Assembly: GCA_964019415.1 (NCBI GenBank) | Contig: OZ025869.1 | Location: 421,501-485,500, forward strand | Origin: Ianthella basta | Lineage: Eukaryota > Porifera > Demospongiae > Verongiida > Ianthellidae | Direction of reading: 5' to 3' | DNA length: 64,000 nucleotides | Shown here: positions 10,850 to 22,300 of the stretch, piece by piece | Layout of the letters: every line of letters begins with the position of its first letter | Position numbering within the stretch: position 1 is the stretch's first letter | Translations under genes and position numbers: made by a program | Notes under the pieces: generated by a model | The model's database searches: none | The model's input: the letters and a program-made list of their open reading frames with translations, nothing else | Told to the model about the DNA's origin: nothing

Positions 10850-13629
10850 AACAGCATTGTAGGCTTACCTTTAGAATAGTGGTTACATCTGTATTGTGCT
10901 GATTTGGTGCAGACAGCTGTCTACAGACTACTAACTGTTCACTTTGTAGTACTTGCTCTTCATGCAATGGGGCACAGTCCCACTCATACCTGTCCTGATT
11001 TAGAAGTGTGCTATTTTTGTCCAGTTCCCATATCCACCTCTGTCTGTTCTCAAGTATATGATCGCAGCACTGCACATTCTGTATGTATGAGATGGAGGTA
11101 TTGAACTGAAGCGAACACATGTAAGCCATATGCTGCCTATGGCAATGTTTGTAGTTACCTTCTTACTGTACTTTGTGTGTTGGTTGTCCCAACCAGATGT
11201 TTGCAATTGACAATCCTCAACATGTAATGTACATGGTGATGTGGCTATAGTGGCTGCAAGTTTAGCTCAAGCAGCGACAATTTGAATGAGGAAGATTGGC
11301 ATAAAGCATGTTCAGACTATATTGTGACTGAGAATGGCATTGCTACACTGGCATGTGGCTCATGGCATTGATGAGCCTCAGCAGGGAAGCCTGCTAGAAG
11401 TGGTCTCTCCTTCTAGTTGTGTATTTAAATGATGGATGTCCTTTATATATACTAAATGGTATGCGTTGTGTAAAATCTATACACCTAACCAAATCATATG
11501 AGTGTGTATGTGTGTGTGCATGTGCAAGTGTGTGTGTGGTGTGTGTGTATGTGTGTGTGTGTGTGTGTGTGTGCGTGCGTGCATGCGTGCATGCGTGCAT
11601 GTGTGTGTATGCATTTGTGTGTGGATGAGTGGTTGGGTATCTGTAGAAAATGCTTGTAGACTTGTATGGTCATGTCTAACTGTTTTGTACTGATTTGGTG
11701 CAGACAGCTGTCTACAGACTACTAACTGTTCACTTTGTAGTACTTGCTCTTCATGTAATGGGGCACAGTCCCACTCATACCTGTCCTGATTTAGAAGTGT
11801 GCTATTTTTGTCCTACTGTCCATCCCAGTCTGTTGTTGACATGATCCCAGTACTACGTATCTATGTAGGTATTCCTGTAGAGCCTGGTTTGTCTGTTAGC
11901 AGACTCTTGATACAGCTTGTGTATACCATTGACACAAAGTGTGCTAATAGTATGGGTGCTGAATGGGGTTAGTCATAGGGGATAGATGGACAATGTTTCA
12001 CTGCACCCGCAAAGACTGCAGTAGGAATTTCTTCATTTACAAGAAAAGACGCCATGTCTTTATACATTTGTGAACTACTTGTTTGGGATTCAGTTCCTTG
12101 GCTTTCAAAATGGGTACCATGCCAAAGAGTAGGCAGTTGTGATCTTCCCAGCAACATAGTCGCATTGCATAATTCCATGGGGCCATGCTGAAGCAATCAG
12201 CTACCACATGTGACATGACAACAGAAAGCAGCTACACGGATTGCCTATATTTAATAGACTTCCTTCTGTGTGCAATTAATAGCTGGCTAGCTACCTGGCT
12301 ATTCCATTCTTTATCTTTCTAGATACATAGCTATACCAGACTTTTATGATCACAGCAGTTAGCTGTTGCCATCCAACATAATAATGCATCTTCGTTTGCC
12401 AGTGTTTGCCAGCATAATTGTGTGATAGGATAGGTACGTGGGTGGGGACATTCCCTCTCTTATGACACATGCTGTCGTCCACAGAACTAGCTAGCTAATT
12501 CCACTCTACAGGGACCATCAGTGTGTCACACTGTATGTGTTGCCCCAGGCATCCTCCACAAACCCATGAAGTCCTCCCTTCACACTGTCCACATTGCTAC
12601 ACCAGCATACACTGTACTTGCTGGGGTCCATGCTGCTGTACAGTGAGCTGGAATCTAATGTATGAGTGCATGACATGATGGAATACAACAGACCATGAGG
12701 TTGTGTACAAACTGGAGTCCTTGCACTGGTATGCAACACTCTCGCATTGACGACCTATAGCCCGCCAAAAGTGGTCTTTCCTTCTAGTTGTGTATTTATG
12801 CAACAGATGTCCTTTACTAAATGGTATGCATTGTGTAATGTAGAACATGTTTGTAGACTTCGCTGGTTATGTTTGACTGTTCTGTGCTGATTTGGTGCAG
12901 ACAGCTGTCTACAGACTACTAACTGTTCACTTTGTAGCACTTGGTCCTCATGTAATGGTACAAATTGCTACTCATACCTGTCCTGATTTAGAGGTGCTAT
13001 TTTTGTCCACTATACTTATGTCCATATCAGGCTAGCATCTCAATGAATAGAACTATTGTGTGTGGATATACATCCTGGTCTGCATGGTATGCACTGTGTA
13101 GCAGCTTTGGTCTAGCCAGTTTGTATGTGCGTGTGTGTGTCTTTCATGCTTGGATGGAGCTGCCAGCTAATGTATACAATCATACAGTGTCTGTACATGA
13201 GATATGTATAATTAGAGTAGACTTTGGTTCGTGTGTGGTTTGTATGTTGTATGTGTGTACAATTGTGTATGGTTACAAGTGGGTATATACAAGATTCTAG
13301 TTCCCTAACTTTCGAAATGGGCTACCATGCCATAAGGGGGCGCTTGCACTCTTCCCTTCAAAACAGCTGTAATTAACACTTTCCATGGCACTGTTCTGAA
13401 AGTAATCAGCTTCCACAAGTGTTTATGACACCAGAAAGACCAACACAGATTGACTATAGGCTTCCTTCTGTGGGCCATTTATGGCTAGCTAGCTACGTAT
13501 AGGGCTATGATATGATACTCTTCCCTCCGGTGTATTCATCTTCGTGTGTATCATAGGACATGTACATGGGTGGGTGGGGACATTCCCTCTCCTATGACAC
13601 TCACTGTTGTCTACATAACTAGCTAACTA

Positions 13630-13808
13630 CAGAAGAACCTCAGAAATATGTAAGACCACCATGAAAAGTGGTCTCACGTTTGAGGTGGTCTAATTTCTGA
13701 GAACCATACTTTATGTACGTATGTATACATGGATTTGGGACTAAATCAAGCGGTCTTATTTCTAAGGTAGTCGTTTTATAGAGGCGGTCATTTAGCGGGG
13801 TTCCACTG
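13630..13808. mobile_element. Pogo-like MITE, copy 1
   Basis: About 179 bp flanked by TA. It starts CAGAAGAACCTCAG and ends GGGGTTCCACTG, so the ends are imperfect inverted repeats of the CAGTGGAACC type common in pogo/Tigger-related elements. The interior matches the copy at 54505-54664. It has no coding capacity and must have depended on a transposase elsewhere. Confidence 0.7.
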
Positions 13809-14707
13809 TATGTAATTCCATTATACAAGGGCATTTAATGTCACCCTGTGTGTGTTGCCCAATGAAGCATTCTCCACTAATTCATAAAACCTTCCCTTCA
13901 TACAGTCCACACTGCTATACACGAACATGTGCATTGTATTCTGCTAGGCTTCCATGCTTCTGTATAATGTACTGGCATTTCATGGGACAGTGCATGCCAA
14001 GCTGGAACACAACAGACTACAAGCTGGTGTACAAGATGCCAATGTCCGACAAGCTGGTGTCAATACACTAGCTTGTGACACACTGGCATTGATGAGCCAG
14101 AGCAGGGAAGCTTTCATGCTGGTTGTGTATACATGGGATGGATGTCCAGTACTGAATGGCAGACTTTGCTGGCTACAATTAACTGTTCTGTGCTGATTTG
14201 GTACAGACAGCTGTCTACAGACTACTAACTGTTCACTTTGTAGCACTTAGTCTTCATGTAATGGGGCATAGCCCTACTTACACCTGTACTGAACTGGGAG
14301 TGCTGTTTGTGTCCACTCTGCGTATGTCCATCCCAGTCCACTGTCTGTATGATCACAGCAAGGATGGATGTCCTGTACTGAATGGTGTGCATTGTATGGC
14401 AGCTTAGGCCTAGCCAGTTTGTGTGCACATGTGTGTATGTGTGCATTCATGATAGCCCACTGGACACATTTTTGCTCTGCCACTGCCTGAGTTACAGCAA
14501 TCCTAAATGAAGGAAATTTCCTCCAGACTGACCATTTAATTGACTCTAAATAATGTTACTTTGACGTCATTAACCACACAATGTCAACATTGTGACACAC
14601 AGCTGTCCATTGTGCCATGTGAACAGGAACAACCCAATCTGTGCTAATTGGAATCTGGATCCCAATCTGGATAGCATTGGTCATGTGATTATGACATTGT
14701 TGTGGCA

Positions 14708-14749
14708 CTAAAAATAGAACATGGCATCATGATAATTGTTCTATAAAAG
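14708..14749 (+). promoter_or_regulatory. Core promoter of A2: MEF2-type box plus TATA box
   Basis: CTAAAAATAG at 14708-14717 and TATAAAAG at 14742-14749, 34 bp start to start. The sequence between and before the boxes has diverged from A1 and A3 while the two boxes are exact. The ATG lies 44 bp after the TATA start. Confidence 0.75.
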
Positions 14750-14785
14750 TAATGACCCAGCAACAGCTACAACAAATGAGTAACC

Positions 14786-16048
14786 ATGAAGCTGCTCGGT
14801 GTGCTGGTGTTGGCCTGTTTGCTACTCTCCCTGCCTCCTGTCTTTGGGACTCATTCTCCAACTGCTAATACCACAGGACACTGCAAAGCAGGCCCCTGGG
14901 CTCCAACACCAGTGATAGGACTTCCAGGAAGAGACGGCCGTGACGGACCTCGCGGGAGAGAGGGTCTCCCTGGCCCTCCCGGTCCACGTGGACCCAGTGG
15001 AATAGGCCTTGGAGAAATACGTGAAATTGTGCGCTTGATAGCAGAAGAGGAGGTGGGGAACTTGACAACAATCATGCATCAAAATCCTGTCAAGGTAGTG
15101 GTGAATTGTGCTGACAGTTCATCTGGAGCAATGAATACCCCAACCCAGGCACCCTTCAACCAGACACCATCCACCCCCACTACTGAGCTTCCAACTGGTG
15201 ACATGCTGACATACGAATGTGCCAACACATCTAATCAGAACTGTCCCGGGTTGACTTTTCACAACCCTGCTACCTCTTGCCGCGATGTATACCTCTGCAA
15301 CCGCTTTCTCCCTTCTGGCAACTACTGGGTTCGGAGATACCATTCTGCTGATGGTTCCTTCACACTTGTCCGTGTCTACTGCTACATGAGAGTAGACAAG
15401 TGTGGGATTGGTGGAATCATGCGTGTGGGGTACATGAACATTACCAACACAACGGCTAGCTGCCCCCATCCTCTGACACTGTACAACGCATCTGGAACTA
15501 TACTGTGCGGGCCGACTGATGGTAACAGCCAGTGCGATCAGCTGACATTTCGAACTTACACTATACCCTACAATTCTGTGTGTGGAAGGGCAGTCGGCTA
15601 TGGGTATTATGTTAATTATGGATTTTACTATGGTAACAGAGACATTGATGACGCCTACCTCAGTGGATTGTCCATCACCAACAGACACAATGGACAACGT
15701 TCGCACATTTGGAGCTATGCCGCAGGGTATCGTGAATCTAGTTCCAATTCATTCAACTGTCCCTGTGCTCGATATGCTGGCAGAGCTCCTTCATCATTTG
15801 TTGGCACTGACTACTATTGTGAGTCAGGTACTCACACATCGATATCCAACCAGTGGTACACCTCCAACCCACTGTGGGACAACAAAGGCTGTTACAGTGG
15901 TAGCAAGTGCTGCAACCCAAGTCATGCACCATGGTTCCGAAAGTTCTTGAACGTAGAGGCTACTTCTGATATTGATGTTCGCTGGTGCCACCCAGCTGGC
16001 ACTAGTGACAAAACTGGCATTGAACTGCTTGAAATTTATGTTTACTAA
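14786..16048 (+). CDS. Family A2: collagen-like secreted protein with fibrinogen-like start and uncharacterised C-terminal domain
   Basis: One uninterrupted exon, 420 residues. Residues 1-21 are a signal peptide (MKLLGVLVLACLLLSLPP). Residues 45-74 are ten Gly-X-Y triplets. Residues 75-92 (EIREIVRLIAEEEV) look helical and could trimerise. Residues 110-140 form a Thr/Pro-rich linker with N-glycosylation sequons. Residues 165-207 (CRDVYLCNRFLPSGNYWV, then VYCYM) resemble the opening of a fibrinogen-related domain but lack its calcium-binding C-terminus. From about 296 to 420 comes a Cys-rich domain with SHIWSYAAGY, FVGTDYYCES, SKCCNPSHAPWF and GIELLEIYVY. I recall similar SPSGYYW/HIWTFAAG proteins, of unknown function, from sponges and cnidarians. 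It is probably an extracellular-matrix or lectin-like protein. It faces gene B2 on the opposite strand. Confidence 0.88.
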   Translation: MKLLGVLVLACLLLSLPPVFGTHSPTANTTGHCKAGPWAPTPVIGLPGRDGRDGPRGREGLPGPPGPRGPSGIGLGEIREIVRLIAEEEVGNLTTIMHQNPVKVVVNCADSSSGAMNTPTQAPFNQTPSTPTTELPTGDMLTYECANTSNQNCPGLTFHNPATSCRDVYLCNRFLPSGNYWVRRYHSADGSFTLVRVYCYMRVDKCGIGGIMRVGYMNITNTTASCPHPLTLYNASGTILCGPTDGNSQCDQLTFRTYTIPYNSVCGRAVGYGYYVNYGFYYGNRDIDDAYLSGLSITNRHNGQRSHIWSYAAGYRESSSNSFNCPCARYAGRAPSSFVGTDYYCESGTHTSISNQWYTSNPLWDNKGCYSGSKCCNPSHAPWFRKFLNVEATSDIDVRWCHPAGTSDKTGIELLEIYVY

Positions 16049-16662
16049 CTCAGCTGCTGTAATTTTCTGTAGGTTTTAGTAGCCATCTTTCTGCAGTGTA
16101 GTTTTCCACAGCAGTAGGTCACTGCTGCCATTTTTTCCTGTAGCAGCAGTTCCTGTAGTTTCCAGTAGCCATTTTGTGTGCAGCTGTAGTGCTCTATACT
16201 TTTCCTTAGGCCTCTGTAGCTGTTTCTCTATGTAACTGAAGTAATTGCAAATGTGTGTTGTAGTGTATTATACAATTACAAATGTATTTTGAGTGATTCA
16301 CTATGGTGTGCTCAACAGTTAACTCCAATTGTTATGGCACAAAACGATTGCTGCAAGTAGAATTGAAGATGCATTGGATCACCTGTGAAATTTTGACTTC
16401 GCATCTTAATCGCCTTCACCACTTATCTATTACAGATGTTTTATACTGTTATATATGCAGTAGGCTAGCCTGTTTGTGAGTAGTTTGTTATGTAACTATA
16501 TACAAATGTGTGCCGCCAAATCAGTACCGCAACACACCACTACAACCAGCTCAAGTTACATTGTTTACATGCTGTAACACCTTCCCATGTTGTACTGTGA
16601 CCTCTGTGTAAGTGTGTCTATAGACACATGGTGTGTTGACGTCTGCTGCATCGTGCACCCAG
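16049..16662. repeat. 3' flank of A2, duplicated after A3
   Basis: This is nearly identical to 40428-40990, including the TCGTGCACCCAGC end. The match stops abruptly at about 16663, where the LINE fragment begins, so the A3 flank represents the uninterrupted site. Confidence 0.85.
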
Positions 16663-18057
16663 CATTTGGAGACTGCCAAGGAGGTCTTTGAGGATTGCAA
16701 CATACACATCACATCCACGGGTCAGAGGCACCTTGGTTCGGCCTTGGGGAGTGACTCTTTCCTAAGCGATTTCGTGGCCACGAAGATCTCCACGTGGGTG
16801 GACGAACTGGAGAATCTCTCCGAGGTGGCAAAGACAGAACCACAGGCTGCGTATGCCGCACTCACACATGGGTTGATAGCAAAATGGACGTACCTCATGA
16901 GAACTACCCCCGGCATCTCAGACCACATGGCCCCACTTGAGGAAGTACTCAGGCACAAATTCATTCCTGCCATTACAGGCAGGAAGACTGTAACCGACGA
17001 AGAACGGCAACTGCTGGCGCTCCCTTGCAGAAATGGTGGGTTAGGAATCATTGATCCCACCCACCAGTGCAGTTCGCGGTATGATGCATCAGTGGATGTG
17101 ACAGCACCCCTGGTAGAGTTGATAATGGAGGAGAAGAATGCCGACAGCATTGATGTGGAGATTGAACAGAAGAAGAGGAAATCGAGGCTAAAAGTAAACC
17201 AACGCAAAGAAGTCGAGGAGAGGGTGAAGAGTCTTACACTGCCTGAGACACTTGGAAGGGCTGCCAAGCTTGTCAGCGATAAGGGAGCATCAAACTGGCT
17301 CTCAGCAGTGCCACTTGAACGCCATGGGTTTGTACTTCACAAGGGGGCATTTCGAGATGCCTTGTGCTTGAGGTATGGATGGTTGCCTGAAAAGCTGCCG
17401 ACCAGGTGTGAGTGTGGGAGTGCCTTCTCCATCAACCATGCCTTAAATTGTCCCAATGGTGCTTTTCCCAGTCTCCGACATAATGAAGTGAGGGATTTCA
17501 CAGGGAAGCTTCTTGCTGAAGTTTGCCCTGATGTGACCCTTGAGCCTGATCTCCAACCTCTTGATGGAGAGTCTCTTGATTTTGCCTCAGCCAACCAGGA
17601 AGACAATGCAAGGGCAGACATCCGAGCCAGAGGATTTTGGGGTGGCAACCGTCAGTGCGCATTTTTTGATGTCAAGGTTTTTAACCCAAACGCGCAATCA
17701 TACAAACGGTCATCCCTGGAGTCTTGCTTCAGACGCGAGGAAAATGCCAAGAAACGAAAGTATGAACAACGCATCATTGAAGTGGAGCACGGCTCATTTA
17801 CGCCCTTGGTCTTCTCCACCTCAGGCGGAATGGGGAACTTGGCGTCCACATTCTACAAGAGATTGGCTTCACTCCTGTCAGAGAAGAGACAGGAGGCCTA
17901 CTCATCCACACTGGGCTGGATTCGCACTCACCTCAGTTTTTCCCTGCTCCGATCTGCAATCATGTGCATACGGGGAGCTCGATCAAGTTCCAAGCACGTG
18001 GTGAAGGGATGTGACAGCTGTGATCTCGTCACGGCGGAGGCTCACATCCAAGAGTGA
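16663..18057 (+). mobile_element. 5'-truncated LINE with restriction-like endonuclease
   Basis: The open frame extends from 16633, but its first ten codons are host flank. From about 16663 it encodes the C-terminal ~460 residues of a non-LTR retrotransposon ORF. First comes a post-RT segment (PLEEVLRHKFIPAITGR, LALPCRNGGLGI). Next is a zinc knuckle C-x-C-x7-H-x3-C at residues 259-273. Then follows a PD-(D/E)XK-type restriction-like endonuclease with RHNEVRD at 282-288, RADIRARGFW and FFDVKVF. This layout is that of the R2/NeSL/CRE group. The polymerase core is absent, consistent with 5' truncation at insertion. No stop interrupts the remaining frame. The 3' end is not resolved and may reach ~18.3 kb. 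I found no target-site duplication. Confidence 0.75.
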
Positions 18058-18976
18058 GAATGACGCTTGCAGCAACACAACTAATCACCTGTAAATGTCT
18101 TGTATTGGACCCACATATCAGAATCTGACCCACTATCCATTATCTAATTATGACATGATGTACCTTTGTACCGTGTATTATTACATGAAACTTATGTTAT
18201 ATATGGGCAGTGCGCATGTGTGCCTATTACTGTTATCATTTCTGATTCTGCGTCTTAGGAGTGCCTAATTAAAAGGCCAAACATTCCATTGATGTAAATC
18301 GTTGGTCATGAAGTGACTTTACTGTTGTGCTCAATTGTCCAAACTGTGCGACAGTGTTGGTTTTCTAATTTCCCAGCCCCAGATCTAGAGGTTGTTGTAA
18401 AGTTGAACGCCTGACGTGCGTGAAAACCATGAAAGAAGTCTACATACTACACTTGGCTACATAACAGTTATGTGTATACTTGGTAATGTACATTAAAGCT
18501 CTCACTGAACATGACCTTGATGCATGTCATGAATTTGATTAATTTTGAATTCCCTGATACAGCTACACATGATTATAGCTAGCTATATAGCTATATAGCT
18601 ATGGGAGATGCAGCCTTTTCCCCAATGCATGCATGTGAGGAGCATACAGTGCTATCGCTATAGCTATGTAGTTACAAGGTTTTCAGCTATACTAGCTCTA
18701 TAGCTATAGGAACAATCTCGATCCATCATGACCAGTTGATTGACATGACACATGCATGTGTATATAACCAAACAAATATGTCTTACATCAGTATGTAGCT
18801 ATATGTATACGTATAGCTACAGCTGGCTAGCTATACAGCTAGCTATGTACTATAGCTCCTGATCAATAGATCTGGATCATGATCATGCGCGCACAGCTGT
18901 ACATATTATATAGAGACAGAACATGCAGGTTAGCTTTATGATGTCATAATTATATAACGTGCATGATGTCATATGT
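18058..18976. other. LINE 3' tail region and TAGCTA-rich sequence
   Basis: No gene. From about 18575 to 18860 the sequence is rich in the palindromes TAGCTA and AGCTAT. The LTR element inserted at the edge of this region. Confidence 0.5.
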
Positions 18977-18981
18977 ATGTC

Positions 18982-19305
18982 TGTGGAGGACTGGACCTCT
19001 ATTGTGTTTTAGCTGTGTTTACCTGTGTGTTTATTAATCTTTGTATTAGGCAGTTGAGTTGTTTGGTTATATTGTCTTGGGCCTGTAATCTATAAATAGT
19101 TGCTTATGTGTTAGTTATTTAGTGTGTCTGTTTTTAGTGTTTTTCGTATGTAATGTACCTATAGTTGGTTACATCACGTGCTTAGGAGTAGAACTGATGG
19201 TGGACACGTGTGTGAGTGCCTTGTAGTAACTGTTGCCCTTGTGATTTGATTAATCCTTGTTGTTCGTGGTTAGCGTCCGTTCGAGCCCTCATTCGGTCCC
19301 TTACA
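18982..19305 (+). repeat. 5' LTR
   Basis: 324 bp, TG...CA ended, indistinguishable by eye from the 3' LTR. A primer-binding site beginning TGGTGGCAG follows within a few bases; the matching tRNA is not assigned. Confidence 0.93.
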
Positions 19306-19380
19306 CGTGGTGGCAGTTGGTGGGATTGATCGACAGCAGGAGTTGCCGAGATCAACACCGCGGAAGTGACTGTTTAGCGA

Positions 19381-22300
19381 ATGACAACGAGATCGGGTGT
19401 TCGTTACAGACGAGAAGAGTCCAGTATGTCGGGAGAGTCGGTGGACCTGGCGCAAATGATGAAGACCCTCCTGGAAGATAGACAGCGGCACGAGGAGGAG
19501 CTAAGGGAGGAACGGCGACGGCGCGAGGAAGAGAACAGAGTACGAGAGGCAGAACTACGCGAAGAACGCCAGAGACGCGAGGAAGAGCTCGCGAAGCGCG
19601 AAGAAGAGTCCAGGAAGCAGATACTCCTGTTGCAGGCACTCGCTGAAGGCGTGAAGAAGCAAGGTGAGGCAGCTGCACACAAAGCTGAGAGCGATAAGGA
19701 CGTGAGGGTGGCAAAATTGACAGAGAATGATGACATTGAAGCATACCTTACGACCTTTGAACGGCTGATGGGTGCATATGAGGTAAAGAAGGACAAGTGG
19801 GCTTTCAAGTTGGCTCCACAGTGGTGGGGAAAGCACAACAGGCTTATGCTGGGCTCTCAGTCGATGATGCTAGTGACTATGATCAACTGAAGTCAGCAAT
19901 TCTCCGACGGTATGACATAACTGAGGAGAGTTATCGTCAGCGCTTCAGAGCAGCAAAGCCGGGACCAGGAGAGTCCAATCGGGAGTTGGCAGCAAGGCTT
20001 GAAGACCTTGCAGGTAAGTGGATGAAAGCATGCACATCCATTGATGAGCTCAGGGACCTGGTGGTCCTGGAACAGCTCCTAATTAAACTCCCTGAGGATG
20101 TCCGCATTTTTGTCAAGGAGAGGAAGCCAAGGACCAGTGTAGAAGCTGGTCGACTGGCTGATGATTATATTGCAGCGAGAAAGGAGGATGCGGCAGAGAA
20201 AGGGGAAGAGGAGAAATCCCCAGATCGACGTCAATCCCTCCGATGTGGTAAGTGCCGGAAGTTTGGTCACTCGGCACGAGACTGCAGACAGTCCCTACCT
20301 AAGTGGGAGCGAGAGAAGGACAAACGGGAGGCCGGCAAGAAGCCTAAGAGAGACCTGAAGGACATTGAGTGTTTTAATTGTCACCAGAAGGGTCATTATG
20401 CCTCTAACTGTCCTAGTAATGCTCTATTCTGCAGGGAGAAATTGCCAGGGAAGGTGGCAGAGCAAGCAATGACCAGTACTGGCCTGACCAGGAAGGGGTC
20501 AGTTGAAGGGAGACCTGTTGACAAGATCCTCCTAGACACTGGGTGTTCGAGGACACTGGTGCATCGGGAGCTAGTTCCCAGAGACAGGCTGCTTGAAGGA
20601 GAAGCAGTGGCCATTCGCTGTGCCCATGGGGACACAGTATTGTACCCGGTAGCACTGTTGCAGGTTGCTGTAGGTACTAAGATTATGGAAGTGAGAGCTG
20701 CAGTGTCGGAGACATTACCCGTTGATGTGTTACTGGGGACTGATGTTCCGGAACTCCCTAACCTGTTGCGTACCGACTACCATGCTGATGTCATGGTGGT
20801 TGTAACACGGGCTCAAAGACGTCAGATGCTCGCAGAGGAGGAAGATACTCACCAGAAAGAATGTGAGTCAGGTGCTGCTAGCACGAGTATAGAGGAAGTG
20901 GGTGAGTGGATGTCTAACTTGGAGGATGATCTCTTCAGAGGAGGACGAACCCGAACCCAACGTTCCAGGGCCCAGAAACGGGAGGAACGACGTGCCTATG
21001 CTAGGGTCATGGCGGAAGAGGATGCTTCAGCAGTGGATGATGTGCCATCGGAAAAGGGTTCTCACCCCCTTGACATCTCCGCAGACCAGCTAAGAACCCT
21101 ACAATCATCAGACATGACCCTGGAAGCAGTTCAACGGGCAGCAGATGGGCAACCATGCTCAGCGGGGGTTGGTTTCTTCCGAAAGGATGGGCTGCTCTAT
21201 CGCCGGTGGGCTCCACCTGGGCGTGATGAGGAGATGGCCACAGAACAGCTGGTCCTCCCAACTCAGTGTCGTAAGACGGTCCTTGAAGTAGCCCATGATA
21301 TTCCACTATCAGGCCATCTGGGAAAGGGGAAGACTGCTCAACGCATTTTACAGAGATTTTACTGGCCTACATTGTACCGGGATGTTGCAGAACACTGCCG
21401 TACCTGTGAGGTGTGCCAGAAGACATCCCAACGCAGGCCCAGGAGAGTGCCACTGTCACCGCTGCCGGTGATTGAGGAGCCGTTTGGCCGAATCGCAATG
21501 GACATTGTGGGTCCATTGCCCAAAAGTCGTTCAGGAAAGAGATATGTCCTGGTCATCTGTGATTATGCCACGCGGTACCCAGAGGCTGTGGCATTACGAT
21601 CCATTGATGCCGAACATATTGCAGAGGAGTTAGTGACAGTGTTTTCTCGAGTTGGTGTTCCCCGAGAAATACTAACTGATCAAGGAAGCAATTTCACATC
21701 CCGTCTTCTCACTGAGTTGTACCGGCTGTTGCATGTACATCCAATTCGCACCTCCCCTTACCATCCTCAAACTGACGGCCTGGTTGAGCGTTTCAATCAG
21801 ACACTCAAAGCGATGCTCCGGAAGTCTGCACAAACAGAGGGCAAGGACTGGGACAAGCTCCTCCCATTCATGCTATTTGCATATCGGGAAGTGCCCCAAG
21901 CCTCCACGGGGTTCTCCCCATTTGAACTCCTTTATGGGAGGGCTGTCCGAGGACCTTTAGACATCTTACGTGAGTCTTGGGAAGCCGAGAAGAGGTCTGA
22001 TGAGAGTGTTGTTTCGTACATGCTGTTATTGCGGGAGAAGCTGGAGAAGATGTCCCAGCTGGCTCGTAGCAACCTGCAGTCGGCACAGAGCGCCCAAAAG
22101 GCATGGTATGATCGGACAGCACGAGAGAGATCGTTTCAGGTGGGAGACCAGGTATTGATCCTCCTTCCAACCTCAACCAACAAGCTGGTGGCAGAGTGGC
22201 AGAGTCCTTACCGCATTATTAAGCGAGTGGGAGAAGTTGACTATGTGGTTCACATGCACGATCGCAGGAAGAAGAGCCGACTCTTCCATGTAAACATGCT

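Larger units (their letters stand above)
9900..14460. repeat. Degenerate tandem array of 0.8-1.3 kb units
   Basis: Five copies of a ~150-bp core (containing GCAGACAGCTGTCTAC or a close variant) start near 10078, 10895, 11690, 12885 and 14195, so spacings are about 0.8, 0.8, 1.2 and 1.3 kb. Other segments of the unit repeat in the same order: a block ending in TAGCTAGCTACGTAG (10420-10640, 12140-12400, 13360-13560) and a 340-bp block (12530-12870 and 13840-14180). TG runs lie in at least three units. On the minus strand the core is open in all copies examined and reads LLNQDRYEW, then PLHEEQVLQSE. No identity is evident. It may be a repeated exon or simply recent duplication. Confidence 0.75.

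Noticed and set aside
19381-19700. Host coiled-coil protein
   Set aside because: The charged REERRRREE stretch lies between the LTRs and leads directly into gag, so it belongs to the retrotransposon.
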